Assembly: GCF_050920705.1 (NCBI RefSeq)
Contig: NZ_CP154799.1
Coordinates: 1,240,001-1,304,000 of the forward strand
Direction: 5' to 3'
Source of the DNA: Regnicoccus_A sp014224355
GTDB lineage: Bacteria > Cyanobacteriota > Cyanobacteriia > PCC-6307 > Cyanobiaceae
DNA length: 64,000 nt
In this document: piece by piece, positions 45,023-56,410 of the stretch
Layout of the letters: each line of letters begins with the position of its first letter
How positions within the stretch are numbered: position 1 is the stretch's first letter
Translations under genes and position numbers: made by a program
The notes under the pieces: generated by a model
The model's database searches: none
The model's input: the letters and a program-made list of their open reading frames with translations, nothing else
What the model was told of the DNA's origin: nothing

Positions 45023-45301
45023 TCAGGCCGGGGGCTGGGCCCCGCCGGGTGCGTCGAACAGGCCCAGGCTGGGGGCTTCGCCGTAGAAGTCGTCGGGGCC
45101 GACCTCGCCCCGTTTGTCCTGGTCCTGGTTGAGGCAGCGTTGGGGTTCCCTGACGTACTGGCAGACCCTGGCCCAGAGCTTGGCGCGGGTTCCAGGGGCG
45201 CCCTGACTGAAGAGCACCTGGTCCTCTCCGCCCACCATGCCTTGGATCTCCACCTGGCAGAGAGCGCATCGCACACGGGTGCCGGGAGGGATCGAGGCCA
45301 T
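45023..45301 (-). CDS. Conserved picocyanobacterial hypothetical protein with Cys pairs
   Basis: 92 residues from ATG 45301. RVRCALCQVEIQGMVGGEDQ contains a CxxC knuckle. A second Cys region is ARVCQYVREPQRCLNQDQDK, so metal binding is possible. FYGEAPSLGLF follows and the end is Pro/Gly-rich. No named domain. The frame is open to 45355, overlapping the next divergent gene. Divergent from the phosphoesterase gene. Confidence 0.65.
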   Translation of the reverse strand: MASIPPGTRVRCALCQVEIQGMVGGEDQVLFSQGAPGTRAKLWARVCQYVREPQRCLNQDQDKRGEVGPDDFYGEAPSLGLFDAPGGAQPPA

Positions 45302-45360
45302 GGGCTGGCAGCGCTGTTGCGGCAACTTAGTGTGAAGGCCCCCATCTGTGGCCACTTCTG

Positions 45361-46218
45361 TTGCGACCCCTTCAAGAGTGGGTCCCGAGTCAGCCGGATG
45401 CAGGGGCTCCCTGCTCCGGTTCAGAGCCCCTGAGGGTGTTGCAGCTCAGCGATCCCCACCTGCTGCGCCAGCAACAGGGTCGCTACAGGGGGCGTACCCC
45501 CTTCAAGCAACTGCGTCACAGTCTCCTTCAGGCCCTCGACGCCGTTGGTGCTCCGCCGGATCTGCTGCTGATCAGCGGTGATCTCTGTCAGGACGAGAGC
45601 TGGGGTGGCTACGTCCAGCTCCGAACCCTGCTCACCGCCACCGGCCTTCCCCTGGCGCTGCTGCCGGGGAACCACGATCACCCGCTCCTGCTGCAGGCGG
45701 TGCTCGGATGTCAGGCCGTGCTGGCGCCCGCTGAGCTCCGAATGGGCTCCTGGCGCCTGCTGCTGCTCTCCAGCCACCGGTGCGGCGATGCGGGCGGATG
45801 GCTCGGCGCTCCGCAGCTGGCCTGGTTGCGTCAGTGCCTGCTCCGCCGGCAGGCTCCCTCCCTGGTGATGGTGCACCATCCGCCGCTGCCGATCGGCTCC
45901 CCGCTCTTCGATGCGATCGGGCTGCGGGATGGGGCCCAGCTGGCCGGTGTCCTCGCCGAGGCCAGCGCACCGGTGATCGTGCTCTGCGGCCACGTCCATC
46001 AGCACTGGCAGGGGTTTCTGGCAGGTGAGCCGGCCATTCCCGTCCTGGCTTGCCCGTCCACCCTCTGCGCCTTCGAGGCGGTGCAACCCTGCCCTCTGGG
46101 GCGTCCCCATGATCCCGGCGGGCGCCTGCTGGAGCTCCACAGGGATGGCAACTGGAGCCACAGGCTGCTGCGCTGGTCGCCCTGTCCGGAGACGGCGGCG
46201 ACCGATTCAGCCACCTAA
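45361..46218 (+). CDS. CpdA-like metallophosphoesterase
   Basis: A calcineurin-type phosphoesterase of up to 285 residues. Motifs in order: LQLSDPHLL (metal Asp and His), LLISGDLCQDE, LLPGNHDHPLL (catalytic His), VMVHHPPLPIGS and VLCGHVHQHWQG. This matches the class of 3',5'-cAMP phosphodiesterases (CpdA/Icc), but cyclic AMP as the substrate is not proven. TTG 45361 or the GTG at 45436 (RVLQLSDPH) are candidate starts; the shorter is more likely, since many homologues begin at that Arg-Val. The cyclic-nucleotide-binding gene is 28 kb away. Confidence 0.85.
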   Translation: MRPLQEWVPSQPDAGAPCSGSEPLRVLQLSDPHLLRQQQGRYRGRTPFKQLRHSLLQALDAVGAPPDLLLISGDLCQDESWGGYVQLRTLLTATGLPLALLPGNHDHPLLLQAVLGCQAVLAPAELRMGSWRLLLLSSHRCGDAGGWLGAPQLAWLRQCLLRRQAPSLVMVHHPPLPIGSPLFDAIGLRDGAQLAGVLAEASAPVIVLCGHVHQHWQGFLAGEPAIPVLACPSTLCAFEAVQPCPLGRPHDPGGRLLELHRDGNWSHRLLRWSPCPETAATDSAT

Positions 46219-46228
46219 TCTCGTTTCC

Positions 46229-47472
46229 ATGGCCAGCTTCACCAACTTTCACCTCCTGCCCCCGGCTCCCTGTTCATGGCGGGCACGGGTCGATCGGAGC
46301 TGCTGGTTGGCGCTGCTGCTGCTGGTGATCAGCCTGAGCCTGGCGCCCGCTCGGGCCCTGGCGCTCACGCCCGAGTCTGCTGCGGCCCCTGTTGCCGCTG
46401 CCGTTGCCGCTGCCGCTGCCCCAGCTGTTGCCGATGCGTCGACACCTCCGTTGGCACCGGCCCACAATTTCGTGGCCCAGGCAGCCCGCCGGGTCAGCCC
46501 GGCCGTGGTTCGCATTGACACCGAGCGAGAGGTTCCCCGTCAGGCCTTCGATCCGGCGATGCTCGATCCGCTGCTGCGTGATCTGTTCGGCGACCCCGCC
46601 GGCAGCAGCCGCGAGCGTGGCCAGGGCTCCGGCGTGGTGATCGACGCCGCTGGACTGGTCCTCACCAACGCCCATGTGGTCGACCGCGTCGATCAGGTGG
46701 AGGTCACCCTGGCTGATGGCCGCCATCTCGATGGCAACGTGGTGGGTGCTGATCCCGTCACCGACCTTGCGGTGGTGCGCATCAAAGCTCCCCGCGGCCT
46801 CCAGGCCGCTCCCCTGGGGAATTCCGAATCTCTGGAGGTGGGCGACTGGGCCATCGCTCTGGGCAGTCCCTATGGCCTCGAGCGCACGGTCACCCTCGGC
46901 ATTGTCAGCAGCCTGCACCGCAACATCAACAGCCTCGGTTTCGCCGACAAGCGGCTCGACCTGATTCAGACCGACGCCGCCATCAACCCGGGCAATTCCG
47001 GGGGCCCCTGATCAATGCGGCCGGTGATGTGATCGGCATCAACACCCTGGTTCGCTCCGGCCCGGGTGCTGGACTCGGCTTTGCCATCCCGATCAACCTG
47101 GCCCGGGGCGTGGCGGATCAGCTGCGCACCGGCGCCGATGTGGTTCACCCCTACCTGGGGCTGCAGCTGGTGCCGCTCACGGCCCGCCGTGCCCGCGAGA
47201 ACAACCGCGACCCGGAGGCGGTGCTGCAGTTGCCGGAGCGCGATGGTGCCCTGGTTCAGCGGGTGCTCCAGGGCAGCCCGGCTGAAAACGCCGGACTGCG
47301 CCGTGGTGACCTGGTGGTGGCGGCGGCCGATCAGCCCGTGGCCGATCCCGCCTCCCTGCTGCAGCGGGTCGAGGCCTCCAGGGTGGGCGAGGACCTGCGT
47401 CTGAAGGTGGTGCGCGGCAACCGGGAACTGCAGCTCTCGATCCGCCCCGCCGCGCTGCCGCGGGCCTCCTGA
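46229..47472 (+). pseudogene. htrA: HtrA/Deg serine protease, frameshifted at the active site
   Basis: A periplasmic/lumenal trypsin-like protease with one PDZ domain. From ATG 46229 there is a signal peptide (LALLLLVISLSLAPARALAL), then the catalytic His in LTNAHVVDR (~148), Asp in PVTDLAVVRI (~177) and Ser in NPGNSGGP (~256). The next codon is TGA at 47009-47011. In the overlapping frame, LINAAGDVIGINTLVRSG continues the usual sequence, and the PDZ domain (GLQLVPLTARRARENN... GSPAENAGLRRGDLVV) runs to 47472. One C appears to be missing from the CCCC run at 47005-47008. Either a real loss of this protease or a base-call error. Confidence 0.9.
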
Positions 47473-47548
47473 GCAGCCCGGCGACACCTGGATTCCGCAG
47501 GCCTTCAGCCTTCAGCTTGCTACGGTCTCACCCCCTCGTTTCAACCCG

Positions 47549-48262
47549 ATGGCCGAGCTGCAGGACCGGATGAAGCTGGCTGTGGCCACCGCCGCCGTCG
47601 ATCAGATCCGCGACGGCATGGTGCTCGGGCTCGGCTCCGGTTCCACCGCAGCGTTGATGATCCGTGAACTGGGCGCCCGCCTGCAGCGGCGTGAGCTCAG
47701 CGAGATCACAGGCGTGCCCACCTCATTCCAGGGCGAGGTGCTGGCCGCAGAGCTGGGCATCCCCCTGCAGAGCCTCAATGCCGTCTCCCGTATCGACCTG
47801 GCGATCGACGGTGCCGATGAGGTCGACCCTGCCTTCCAGTTGATCAAAGGAGGCGGTGCCTGCCACGTGCAGGAGAAGCTGGTGGCCCGCCGGGCCGATC
47901 GCTTCGTGGTGGTCGTGGATTCCAGCAAGCTGGTGAAGCGCCTCAATCTGGAGTTCCTGCTGCCGGTGGAGGTGCTGCCCGGCGCCTGGCGCCAGGTGAA
48001 GGCTCAACTGGAGGGGATGGGCGCCGCTGGGGAGCTGCGCATGGCGGTGCGCAAGGCGGGCCCGGTGGTCACCGACCAGGGCAACCTCGTGCTCGATCTC
48101 AAGCTGGCCGGCGGCATCGCTGATCCGGTGGCCCTGGAGCAGGCCATCAACAACCTGCCGGGGGTGCTGGAGAACGGTTTGTTCGTGGGGCTCACCGATC
48201 AGGTGCTCGTGGGCGAGATCGTTGACGGGGAGCCCCGGGTGCGGGATCTGGAGCGGGCCTGA
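47549..48262 (+). CDS. rpiA: Ribose-5-phosphate isomerase A
   Basis: RpiA interconverts ribose-5-phosphate and ribulose-5-phosphate, serving the Calvin cycle and pentose phosphate pathway. 237 residues with LGLGSGSTAALMI (phosphate loop), GVPTSFQGEVLA, IDLAIDGADEVDP (catalytic Asp), KGGGACHVQEKLVA (catalytic Glu and Lys) and VTDQGNLVLDL. Complete and typical length. It lies 76 bases after the htrA end on the same strand. Confidence 0.96.
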   Translation: MAELQDRMKLAVATAAVDQIRDGMVLGLGSGSTAALMIRELGARLQRRELSEITGVPTSFQGEVLAAELGIPLQSLNAVSRIDLAIDGADEVDPAFQLIKGGGACHVQEKLVARRADRFVVVVDSSKLVKRLNLEFLLPVEVLPGAWRQVKAQLEGMGAAGELRMAVRKAGPVVTDQGNLVLDLKLAGGIADPVALEQAINNLPGVLENGLFVGLTDQVLVGEIVDGEPRVRDLERA

Positions 48263-48267
48263 TCGGC

Positions 48268-49611
48268 TCAGTCGAGCCGGCGACGCACCGAATCGGCGTG
48301 GCTGTGGAGTCCTTCGCTCTCGGCCAGGGTGATCACTGCAGGTCCTGTGGCCTCCAGGGCCTGGCGGTTGAAGGCGATCAGGCTGGTGTGGCGCATGAAA
48401 GTCTCCACGCTCAGGGCACCCGAGAAGCGGGCGGTGCCTGAGGTGGGCAGGGTGTGGTTGGGCCCGGCCAGGTAATCACCCACGGCTTCGGGGCTCCAGG
48501 CGCCGATGAAGATGGCTCCGGCATTCTCGATGCGCCCGGCCAGGGGCTCAGGCCGCTCCACCAGCAGCTCCAGATGCTCAGGCGCGAAGTGGTCGCTCAG
48601 GCGGGCGGCATCCTCCAGGGAGGGGCAGACCACGATCAGCCCCCAGGCTTCCAGAGCTTCCCGGCACAACTCGGCGCGGGGGTGGTGGCGCAGTTGCTGC
48701 TCAAGGGCCCGGGGGACGGACTCCGCCAGGGCCGCGCTGGTGGTGAGCAGGATCGCCGCCGCCATGGGGTCGTGCTCGGCCTGGGCCAGCAGATCCGCGG
48801 CCACGTGATCCGGATCGGCACTCTGGTCGGCGATCACCAGCACTTCACTGGGGCCGGCCAGGGAGTCAATCGCCACCTGGCCATAAACGGCTTTCTTGGC
48901 CAGGGTCACGTAGAGATTGCCGGGGCCGCTGATCACATCCACGCGCGGGATGGATTCAGTGCCGTGGGCCAGCGCGCCGATCGCCTGGGCCCCGCCCACC
49001 CTGTAGACCTCCTCGACCCCGGCGAGGTGGGCGGCTGCCAGCACCGTGGGATCCGGTTGTCCCTGCGGGCCTGGAGGCGTCACCATCACCACGCGTTTGA
49101 CTCCGGCCACCCGCGCGGGGACCGCGTTCATCAGCACGGTGCTGGGGTAGGAGGCACGGCCTCCGGGGATGTAGAGGCCAGCTTTGGCCACGGGACGCCA
49201 CCGTCGGCCCAGCTTCTCGCCATGCACGCCGGTCACCGAAAGGTCGCTGGGCTTCTGGCGCTGATGGAAATCGAGGATGCGCCTGTGGGCCAGCTCCAGG
49301 GCGCTGCGCAGGTCGGAGGGACACTCCTTCCAGGCGCGGGCCAGCTCCTCGCGGGGCAGGCGCAGGGGATCCGGACGGATGCCGTCGAACCGCTCGCTCA
49401 GCTCGAGAAGGGCATGGTCGCCCTGTCGTTTGACCTGCTCGAGGATGGCCTCCACGCGGGCGCTTGCCTCAAGGCTGGCCTCGCCGCTGGTACGGCCGGC
49501 AATCCTCTCGAGCCTGGCCGCGGCCGCATCGAGGTCCTTGAGAATGTCGAGGGCCAGGGCTGGTGCGGGATTGCTCAGGGTGTTCGGCACGGGGGAAGGC
49601 GGTGGCGGCAA
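48268..49611 (-). CDS. hisD: Histidinol dehydrogenase
   Basis: HisD carries out the last two NAD-dependent oxidations of histidine synthesis. 447 residues: YIPGGRASYPSTVLMNAVPA, GAQAIGALAHGTESIPRVD, the Rossmann block SGPGNLYVTLAKKAVYGQVA, LAGPSEVLVIADQSADP and the zinc/active-site region DHFAPEHLELLVERPE and GPNHTLPTSGTARFSGAL. The first ~20 residues are Pro-rich, so GTG 49590 (inside PVPNT) may be the real start. Convergent with rpiA. Confidence 0.95.
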   Translation of the reverse strand: MPPPPSPVPNTLSNPAPALALDILKDLDAAAARLERIAGRTSGEASLEASARVEAILEQVKRQGDHALLELSERFDGIRPDPLRLPREELARAWKECPSDLRSALELAHRRILDFHQRQKPSDLSVTGVHGEKLGRRWRPVAKAGLYIPGGRASYPSTVLMNAVPARVAGVKRVVMVTPPGPQGQPDPTVLAAAHLAGVEEVYRVGGAQAIGALAHGTESIPRVDVISGPGNLYVTLAKKAVYGQVAIDSLAGPSEVLVIADQSADPDHVAADLLAQAEHDPMAAAILLTTSAALAESVPRALEQQLRHHPRAELCREALEAWGLIVVCPSLEDAARLSDHFAPEHLELLVERPEPLAGRIENAGAIFIGAWSPEAVGDYLAGPNHTLPTSGTARFSGALSVETFMRHTSLIAFNRQALEATGPAVITLAESEGLHSHADSVRRRLD

Positions 49612-49712
49612 GCGGCGCCGAGGAGTCAGCGACCCAGGCTAGAGCTGGCTGAACACCTGGTGAGGCTGTGAGGGTAAGATCGACAACTGCTGAATCAGCG
49701 CTGAATCCGCCT

Positions 49713-50018
49713 GTGGCCAATAACAAGTCTTCGAAGAAGCGCATCCTGATTGCCGAGCGCAACTGGCTGCAGAACCGCACCTACAAGGCTGCGGTGCGCA
49801 CCTTGATGAAGCGCTGCTTCACGGCCGTGAACGCCTACAGCCAGGAGCCGGGCGAGGACACCAAGACGGCCGTGCAGGCCAGCCTCAACGCCGCCTACAG
49901 CAAAATTGACAAGGCCGTCAAGCGCGGGGTGATCCACCGCAACACCGGAGCCAATCAGAAGTCGCGTCTCAGCACAGCCGTCAAGCAGGCCATCGAGCCC
50001 GTTGCCGGCAACGCCTGA
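49713..50018 (+). CDS. rpsT: 30S ribosomal protein S20
   Basis: A small helical protein of the 30S subunit. 101 residues from GTG 49713 (MANNKSSKKRILIAERNWLQ), strongly basic, with VRTLMKRCFTAVNAYSQEPG and KRGVIHRNTGANQKSRLSTA near the end. The open frame extends to 49668, but the GTG restores the conserved N-terminus MANNKSA-like. Followed after 16 bases by tatD, in the rpsT-tatD-rpoB order known from Synechococcus. Confidence 0.95.
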   Translation: MANNKSSKKRILIAERNWLQNRTYKAAVRTLMKRCFTAVNAYSQEPGEDTKTAVQASLNAAYSKIDKAVKRGVIHRNTGANQKSRLSTAVKQAIEPVAGNA

Positions 50019-50034
50019 GCGGCGCGCGGTCCTG

Positions 50035-50874
50035 ATGCACGCCAAACCCTCGCCTTCCGCGGCCCCCACCCCCTCGGCGCTGGTGGATTCCCACTGCCAT
50101 GTGGTGTTCAGTACCTTCGAGGCCGATCTCGATGCTGTGGCTGAACGCTGGCGTGAGGCCGGCGTGGTTTCACTCCTGCATGCCTGTGTGGAGCCTTCCC
50201 AGATCGCCCCGATCCGTCGTCTGGCCGATCGCTTCCCCGAGCTTCGCTACTCGGTGGGGGTGCATCCCCTCGACACGGAGCACTGGGGCCCCACCACCCA
50301 GGCGGTTCTGCGCCAGGCCGCCCTCGATGACGAGCGGGTGGTGGCCATCGGGGAGCTTGGTCTGGATCTCTTCCGCGACACCAACCTCGTGCACCAGTTG
50401 GAGGTTCTGCGCCCCCAGCTCGATCTGGCGGTCGAGCTGGATCTGCCGGTGATCGTCCATTGCCGGGATGCCGCCGAACCGATGCTGGAGGAGTTGCGCC
50501 AGCGTCAGGCTGAGGGGCGCTGCCCCCGGGGGGTGATGCACTGCTGGGGCGGCACTCCTCAGGAGATGGCGGCCTTTCTGGATCTGGGGCTTTACATCAG
50601 CTTCAGCGGAACGGTCACCTTCCCCAAGGCGCTCGACACCCACGCCTGTGCCCGTCAGGTCCCGGCGGATCGTTACCTGATCGAGACCGACTGCCCCTTC
50701 CTGGCTCCTGTTCCCAGGCGGGGGAAGCGCAACGAGCCGGCTTTCGTGGCGGCAGTGGCCAGCCGCGTGGCCGAACTCAGGGAGCAGCCGCTGGGGCAGG
50801 TGGCGGCGGAGTCCACAGGAAATGCGGTACGCCTTTTCGGCCTTCCTCAGACCATCTCAGCCAATAGTGTATGA
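50035..50874 (+). CDS. tatD: TatD-family metal-dependent deoxyribonuclease
   Basis: 279 residues of the TatD DNase family, a TIM-barrel hydrolase with two divalent metals. Metal-ligand motifs: LVDSHCHVVF, GVHPLDTEHWGP, VAIGELGLDLF (Glu), VIVHCRDAAE, GVMHCWGGTPQ and LIETDCPFLAP. Roles in DNA repair or D-aminoacyl-tRNA deacylation have been described for relatives. ATG 50035. It precedes rpoB with a 209-base leader. Confidence 0.92.
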   Translation: MHAKPSPSAAPTPSALVDSHCHVVFSTFEADLDAVAERWREAGVVSLLHACVEPSQIAPIRRLADRFPELRYSVGVHPLDTEHWGPTTQAVLRQAALDDERVVAIGELGLDLFRDTNLVHQLEVLRPQLDLAVELDLPVIVHCRDAAEPMLEELRQRQAEGRCPRGVMHCWGGTPQEMAAFLDLGLYISFSGTVTFPKALDTHACARQVPADRYLIETDCPFLAPVPRRGKRNEPAFVAAVASRVAELREQPLGQVAAESTGNAVRLFGLPQTISANSV

Positions 50875-50875
50875 T
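50847..50875 (+). promoter_or_regulatory. Candidate promoter upstream of rpoB
   Basis: TATGAT at 50870-50875, preceded by TAGTG, is a good -10 element; the -35 at 17 bases (TCAGAC at 50847-50852) is poor. It overlaps the end of tatD and lies about 210 bases before rpoB, so the mRNA would have a long structured leader. Confidence 0.35.
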
Positions 50876-50950
50876 GTTTTATTGGCCTGGCAGCTTGAAA
50901 GCTCCATTGTCTAGATCGGCAGCTCCGATTCGAGATTCATCAGCGTGAAC

Positions 50951-50990
50951 ACGGCAGGGGCGTCCCACTTCTGTGGGGCTGCCCTGCCGT
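50951..50990 (+). repeat. Long hairpin in the rpoB leader
   Basis: ACGGCAGGG (50951-50959) is the exact inverse of CCCTGCCGT (50982-50990), and inside the loop CCCAC/GTGGG (about 50964-50975) forms a second stem around TTCT. There is no T-run, so it is not a plain terminator. It may be a mixed terminator-antiterminator or an autoregulatory leader element controlling rpoB. Confidence 0.55.
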
Positions 50991-51083
50991 GCCTTCGGCT
51001 GACCTTACGGCAGCCCTGAGCGTGAGGCGTGTTCCCGCCTTCGCACCCCATCCACCTTTTCACCCGTTCCTGCAGGTCCCCGC

Positions 51084-54000
51084 ATGAGCAGCGCGATTCA
51101 GGTCGCCAAGACCGTCACCTACCTGCCCGATCTGGTCGAGGTGCAACGGGCGAGTTTCAAGTGGTTCCTGGAGAAGGGTCTGATTGAGGAGCTCGACAGC
51201 TTCTCCCCGATCACCGACTACACAGGCAAGCTCGAGCTCCATTTCGTGGGCACGGAGTACCGGCTGAAGCGCCCCCGTCACGATGTGGAAGAGGCCAAGC
51301 GTCGCGACGCCACCTTTGCCTCGCAGATGTACGTCACCTGCCGGCTGGTCAACAAGGAAACCGGTGAGATCAAGGAGCAGGAAGTCTTCATCGGCGAGTT
51401 GCCGCTGATGACCGAGCGTGGCACCTTCATCATCAACGGTGCTGAGAGGGTGATCGTCAACCAGATCGTGCGCAGCCCCGGCGTCTATTTCAAGGATGAG
51501 CAGGACAAGAACGGCCGCAAAACCTTCAACGCCAGCCTGATCCCGAACCGGGGAGCCTGGCTGAAGTTCGAAACCGACAAGAACGATCTGCTCCACGTTC
51601 GCGTCGACAAAACCCGCAAAATCAACGCCCATGTTTTGATGCGGGCGATCGGGCTCTCCGACAACGATGTCCTCGACAAGTTGCGCCACCCGGAGTACTA
51701 CCGCAAGTCGATCGAAGCCGCCAACGACGAAGGCATCTCATCGGAGGATCAGGCGCTGCTTGAGCTCTACAAGAAGCTCCGTCCCGGCGAACCTCCTTCC
51801 GTGAGTGGTGGTCAGCAGCTGCTGCACAGCCGCTTCTTTGATCCCAAGCGCTACGACCTCGGCCGTGTCGGCCGCTACAAGATCAACAAGAAGCTGCGGC
51901 TCACCATCCCCGATGCGGTGCGCACCCTCACGGCTGAGGACGTGCTCTCCACCATCGATTATCTGATCAACCTCGAGCTCGATGTGGGCGGGGCCTCCCT
52001 CGACGACATCGATCACCTCGGCAACCGGCGGGTGCGCTCGGTTGGAGAACTTCTCCAGAACCAGGTCAGGGTCGGCCTCAACCGGCTGGAGCGGATCATC
52101 AAGGAGCGCATGACGGTCGGTGAGACCGAATCGCTCACCCCCGCGCAGCTGGTCAACCCCAAGCCCCTGGTGGCGGCGATCAAGGAGTTCTTCGGCTCCA
52201 GCCAGCTCAGCCAGTTCATGGACCAGACCAACCCTCTGGCGGAACTCACCCACAAGCGGCGCATCAGTGCCCTGGGCCCAGGTGGCCTCACCCGCGAGCG
52301 GGCTGGTTTCGCCGTGCGCGACATTCACCCCTCCCACTACGGGCGCATCTGCCCGATCGAGACGCCTGAGGGTCCCAATGCCGGCCTGATCGGTTCGCTG
52401 GCCACCCACGCCCGCGTCAATGAATACGGTTTCATCGAAACCCCCTTCTGGAAGGTGGAGCAGGGCATCGTCCACAAGCAGGGTGATCCGATCTATCTCT
52501 CCGCCGACCTCGAAGACGAGTGCCGCGTCGCGCCAGGCGATGTGGCCACCGATGCCGACGGTCGCATCCTGGCCGAGCTGATTCCCGTCCGCTACCGCCA
52601 GGACTTCGAGACGGTGCCGCCGGAGCAGGTCGACTACGTCCAGCTCTCACCTGTTCAGGTGATTTCCGTGGCCACCTCGTTGATCCCCTTCCTCGAGCAC
52701 GACGACGCCAACAGGGCTCTGATGGGCTCGAACATGCAACGTCAGGCCGTCCCCCTGCTGCGGCCCGAGCGGCCTCTGGTGGGAACCGGTCTGGAAACCC
52801 AGGTCGCCCGCGACTCGGGCATGGTTCCGATCACCCGGGTCAATGGCACCGTCACCTTCGTGGATGCCACAGCGATCGTGATCCGCGATGAGCACGACAC
52901 GGATCACATTCATCATCTCCAGAAGTACCAGCGCTCCAACCAGGACACCTGCCTCAACCAGAGACCGATCGTCAGCCAGGGCGATCCGGTGATCGCCGGC
53001 CAGGTGCTGGCCAATGGCTCAGCCTGCGAAGGCGGAGAGATCGCTCTGGGCCAGAATGTCCTGATTGCCTATATGCCCTGGGAGGGCTACAACTACGAGG
53101 ATGCCATCCTGGTGAGTGAGCGCCTCGTCCAGGACGACCTCTACACCTCGGTGCACATCGAGAAGTATGAGATCGAAGCCCGCCAGACCAAGCTCGGTCC
53201 TGAGGAGATCACGCGCGAGATTCCCAATGTGGCTGAAGAGAGCCTGGGGAACCTCGATGAGATGGGCATCATCCGGATCGGTGCCTATGTCGAATCCGGA
53301 GACATCCTGGTGGGCAAGGTCACGCCCAAGGGCGAGTCGGATCAGCCACCGGAAGAGAAGCTGCTGCGGGCGATCTTTGGTGAGAAGGCCCGCGATGTGC
53401 GCGACAATTCCCTGAGGGTTCCCAGCACCGAGCGCGGCCGGGTGGTGGATGTGCGGATCTACACCCGCGAGCAGGGGGATGAGCTGCCGCCGGGGGCGAA
53501 CATGGTCGTGCGGGTCTATGTGGCCCAGCGTCGCAAGATTCAGGTCGGCGACAAGATGGCCGGCCGTCATGGCAACAAGGGCATCATCAGTCGCATCCTT
53601 CCTCGCGAGGACATGCCTTACCTGCCGGATGGTTCTCCGATCGATATTGTCCTCAATCCACTGGGGGTTCCCTCACGGATGAATGTGGGTCAGGTGTTCG
53701 AGTGCCTGATGGGCTGGGCAGCGTCTCACCTGGGCTGCCGGGTCAAGGTGGTGCCGTTCGATGAGATGCACGGCAACGAAACCTCCAAGAACACCGTTCA
53801 GAAGTATCTCGAGGAGGCCGCCAGCGAGCCAGGTAAAGACTGGGTCTATGACCCAGAGAATCCCGGCAAGATCCAGTTGATCGACGGACGCACGGGCGAA
53901 CCGTTTGATCAGCCGGTCACCGTTGGCTACGCCCACATTCTCAAGCTTGTCCATCTGGTGGACGACAAGATCCACGCGCGCTCCACCGGCCCTTACTCGC

Positions 54001-54374
54001 TGGTCACCCAGCAGCCCCTGGGCGGCAAGGCACAGCAGGGCGGACAGCGCCTGGGCGAGATGGAGGTCTGGGCCCTCGAGGCCTATGGGGCCGCCTACAC
54101 CCTTCAGGAGCTGCTCACCGTCAAGTCCGACGACATGCAGGGACGCAACGAGGCCCTCAACGCCATCGTCAAGGGCAAGCCGATTCCCCGTCCCGGTACA
54201 CCGGAGTCCTTCAAGGTGCTGATGCGCGAATTGCAGTCGCTGGGGCTGGACATCGCTGTCTACACCGATGACGGAGCTGAGGTTGATCTGATGCAGGACG
54301 TCAATCCTCGCCGCAGCACTCCCAACCGCCCCACCTATGAATCCCTCGGCGTCGCGGATTACGACGACGATTGA
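51084..54374 (+). CDS. rpoB: RNA polymerase beta subunit
   Basis: The catalytic beta subunit, 1096 residues, normal for cyanobacteria (shorter than E. coli, lacking large insertions). Recognisable blocks: FIINGAERVIVNQIVRSPGV near 115, the rifampicin region SQLSQFMDQTNPLAELTHKR, KRRISALGPGGLTRERAGFA, GYNYEDAILVSERLV, GDKMAGRHGNKG near 830, and the C-terminal clamp EMEVWALEAYGAAYTLQELL. ATG 51084. It is followed by rpoC1 after 52 bases and then rpoC2, the standard cyanobacterial order. Confidence 0.99.
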   Translation: MSSAIQVAKTVTYLPDLVEVQRASFKWFLEKGLIEELDSFSPITDYTGKLELHFVGTEYRLKRPRHDVEEAKRRDATFASQMYVTCRLVNKETGEIKEQEVFIGELPLMTERGTFIINGAERVIVNQIVRSPGVYFKDEQDKNGRKTFNASLIPNRGAWLKFETDKNDLLHVRVDKTRKINAHVLMRAIGLSDNDVLDKLRHPEYYRKSIEAANDEGISSEDQALLELYKKLRPGEPPSVSGGQQLLHSRFFDPKRYDLGRVGRYKINKKLRLTIPDAVRTLTAEDVLSTIDYLINLELDVGGASLDDIDHLGNRRVRSVGELLQNQVRVGLNRLERIIKERMTVGETESLTPAQLVNPKPLVAAIKEFFGSSQLSQFMDQTNPLAELTHKRRISALGPGGLTRERAGFAVRDIHPSHYGRICPIETPEGPNAGLIGSLATHARVNEYGFIETPFWKVEQGIVHKQGDPIYLSADLEDECRVAPGDVATDADGRILAELIPVRYRQDFETVPPEQVDYVQLSPVQVISVATSLIPFLEHDDANRALMGSNMQRQAVPLLRPERPLVGTGLETQVARDSGMVPITRVNGTVTFVDATAIVIRDEHDTDHIHHLQKYQRSNQDTCLNQRPIVSQGDPVIAGQVLANGSACEGGEIALGQNVLIAYMPWEGYNYEDAILVSERLVQDDLYTSVHIEKYEIEARQTKLGPEEITREIPNVAEESLGNLDEMGIIRIGAYVESGDILVGKVTPKGESDQPPEEKLLRAIFGEKARDVRDNSLRVPSTERGRVVDVRIYTREQGDELPPGANMVVRVYVAQRRKIQVGDKMAGRHGNKGIISRILPREDMPYLPDGSPIDIVLNPLGVPSRMNVGQVFECLMGWAASHLGCRVKVVPFDEMHGNETSKNTVQKYLEEAASEPGKDWVYDPENPGKIQLIDGRTGEPFDQPVTVGYAHILKLVHLVDDKIHARSTGPYSLVTQQPLGGKAQQGGQRLGEMEVWALEAYGAAYTLQELLTVKSDDMQGRNEALNAIVKGKPIPRPGTPESFKVLMRELQSLGLDIAVYTDDGAEVDLMQDVNPRRSTPNRPTYESLGVADYDDD

Positions 54375-54426
54375 ATCCATTTCCTGAGCCTCACAGTTCC
54401 TTTCAACGTCCGCGCGCCCTTCGGCC

Positions 54427-56331
<1,905 letters not shown>

Positions 56332-56410
56332 GCTGACCTTCTGCAGCACGTCGTCATCTTCCCCTGGTGCTCCAGGTTTCCTTTTTCGGTCTTCCTTTTC
56401 GCTCGCCGTC

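Noticed and set aside
46994..47015. Programmed frameshift in htrA
   Set aside because: No slippery heptamer of the known X-XXY-YYZ type, and HtrA is not known to use one; an indel or miscall is simpler.
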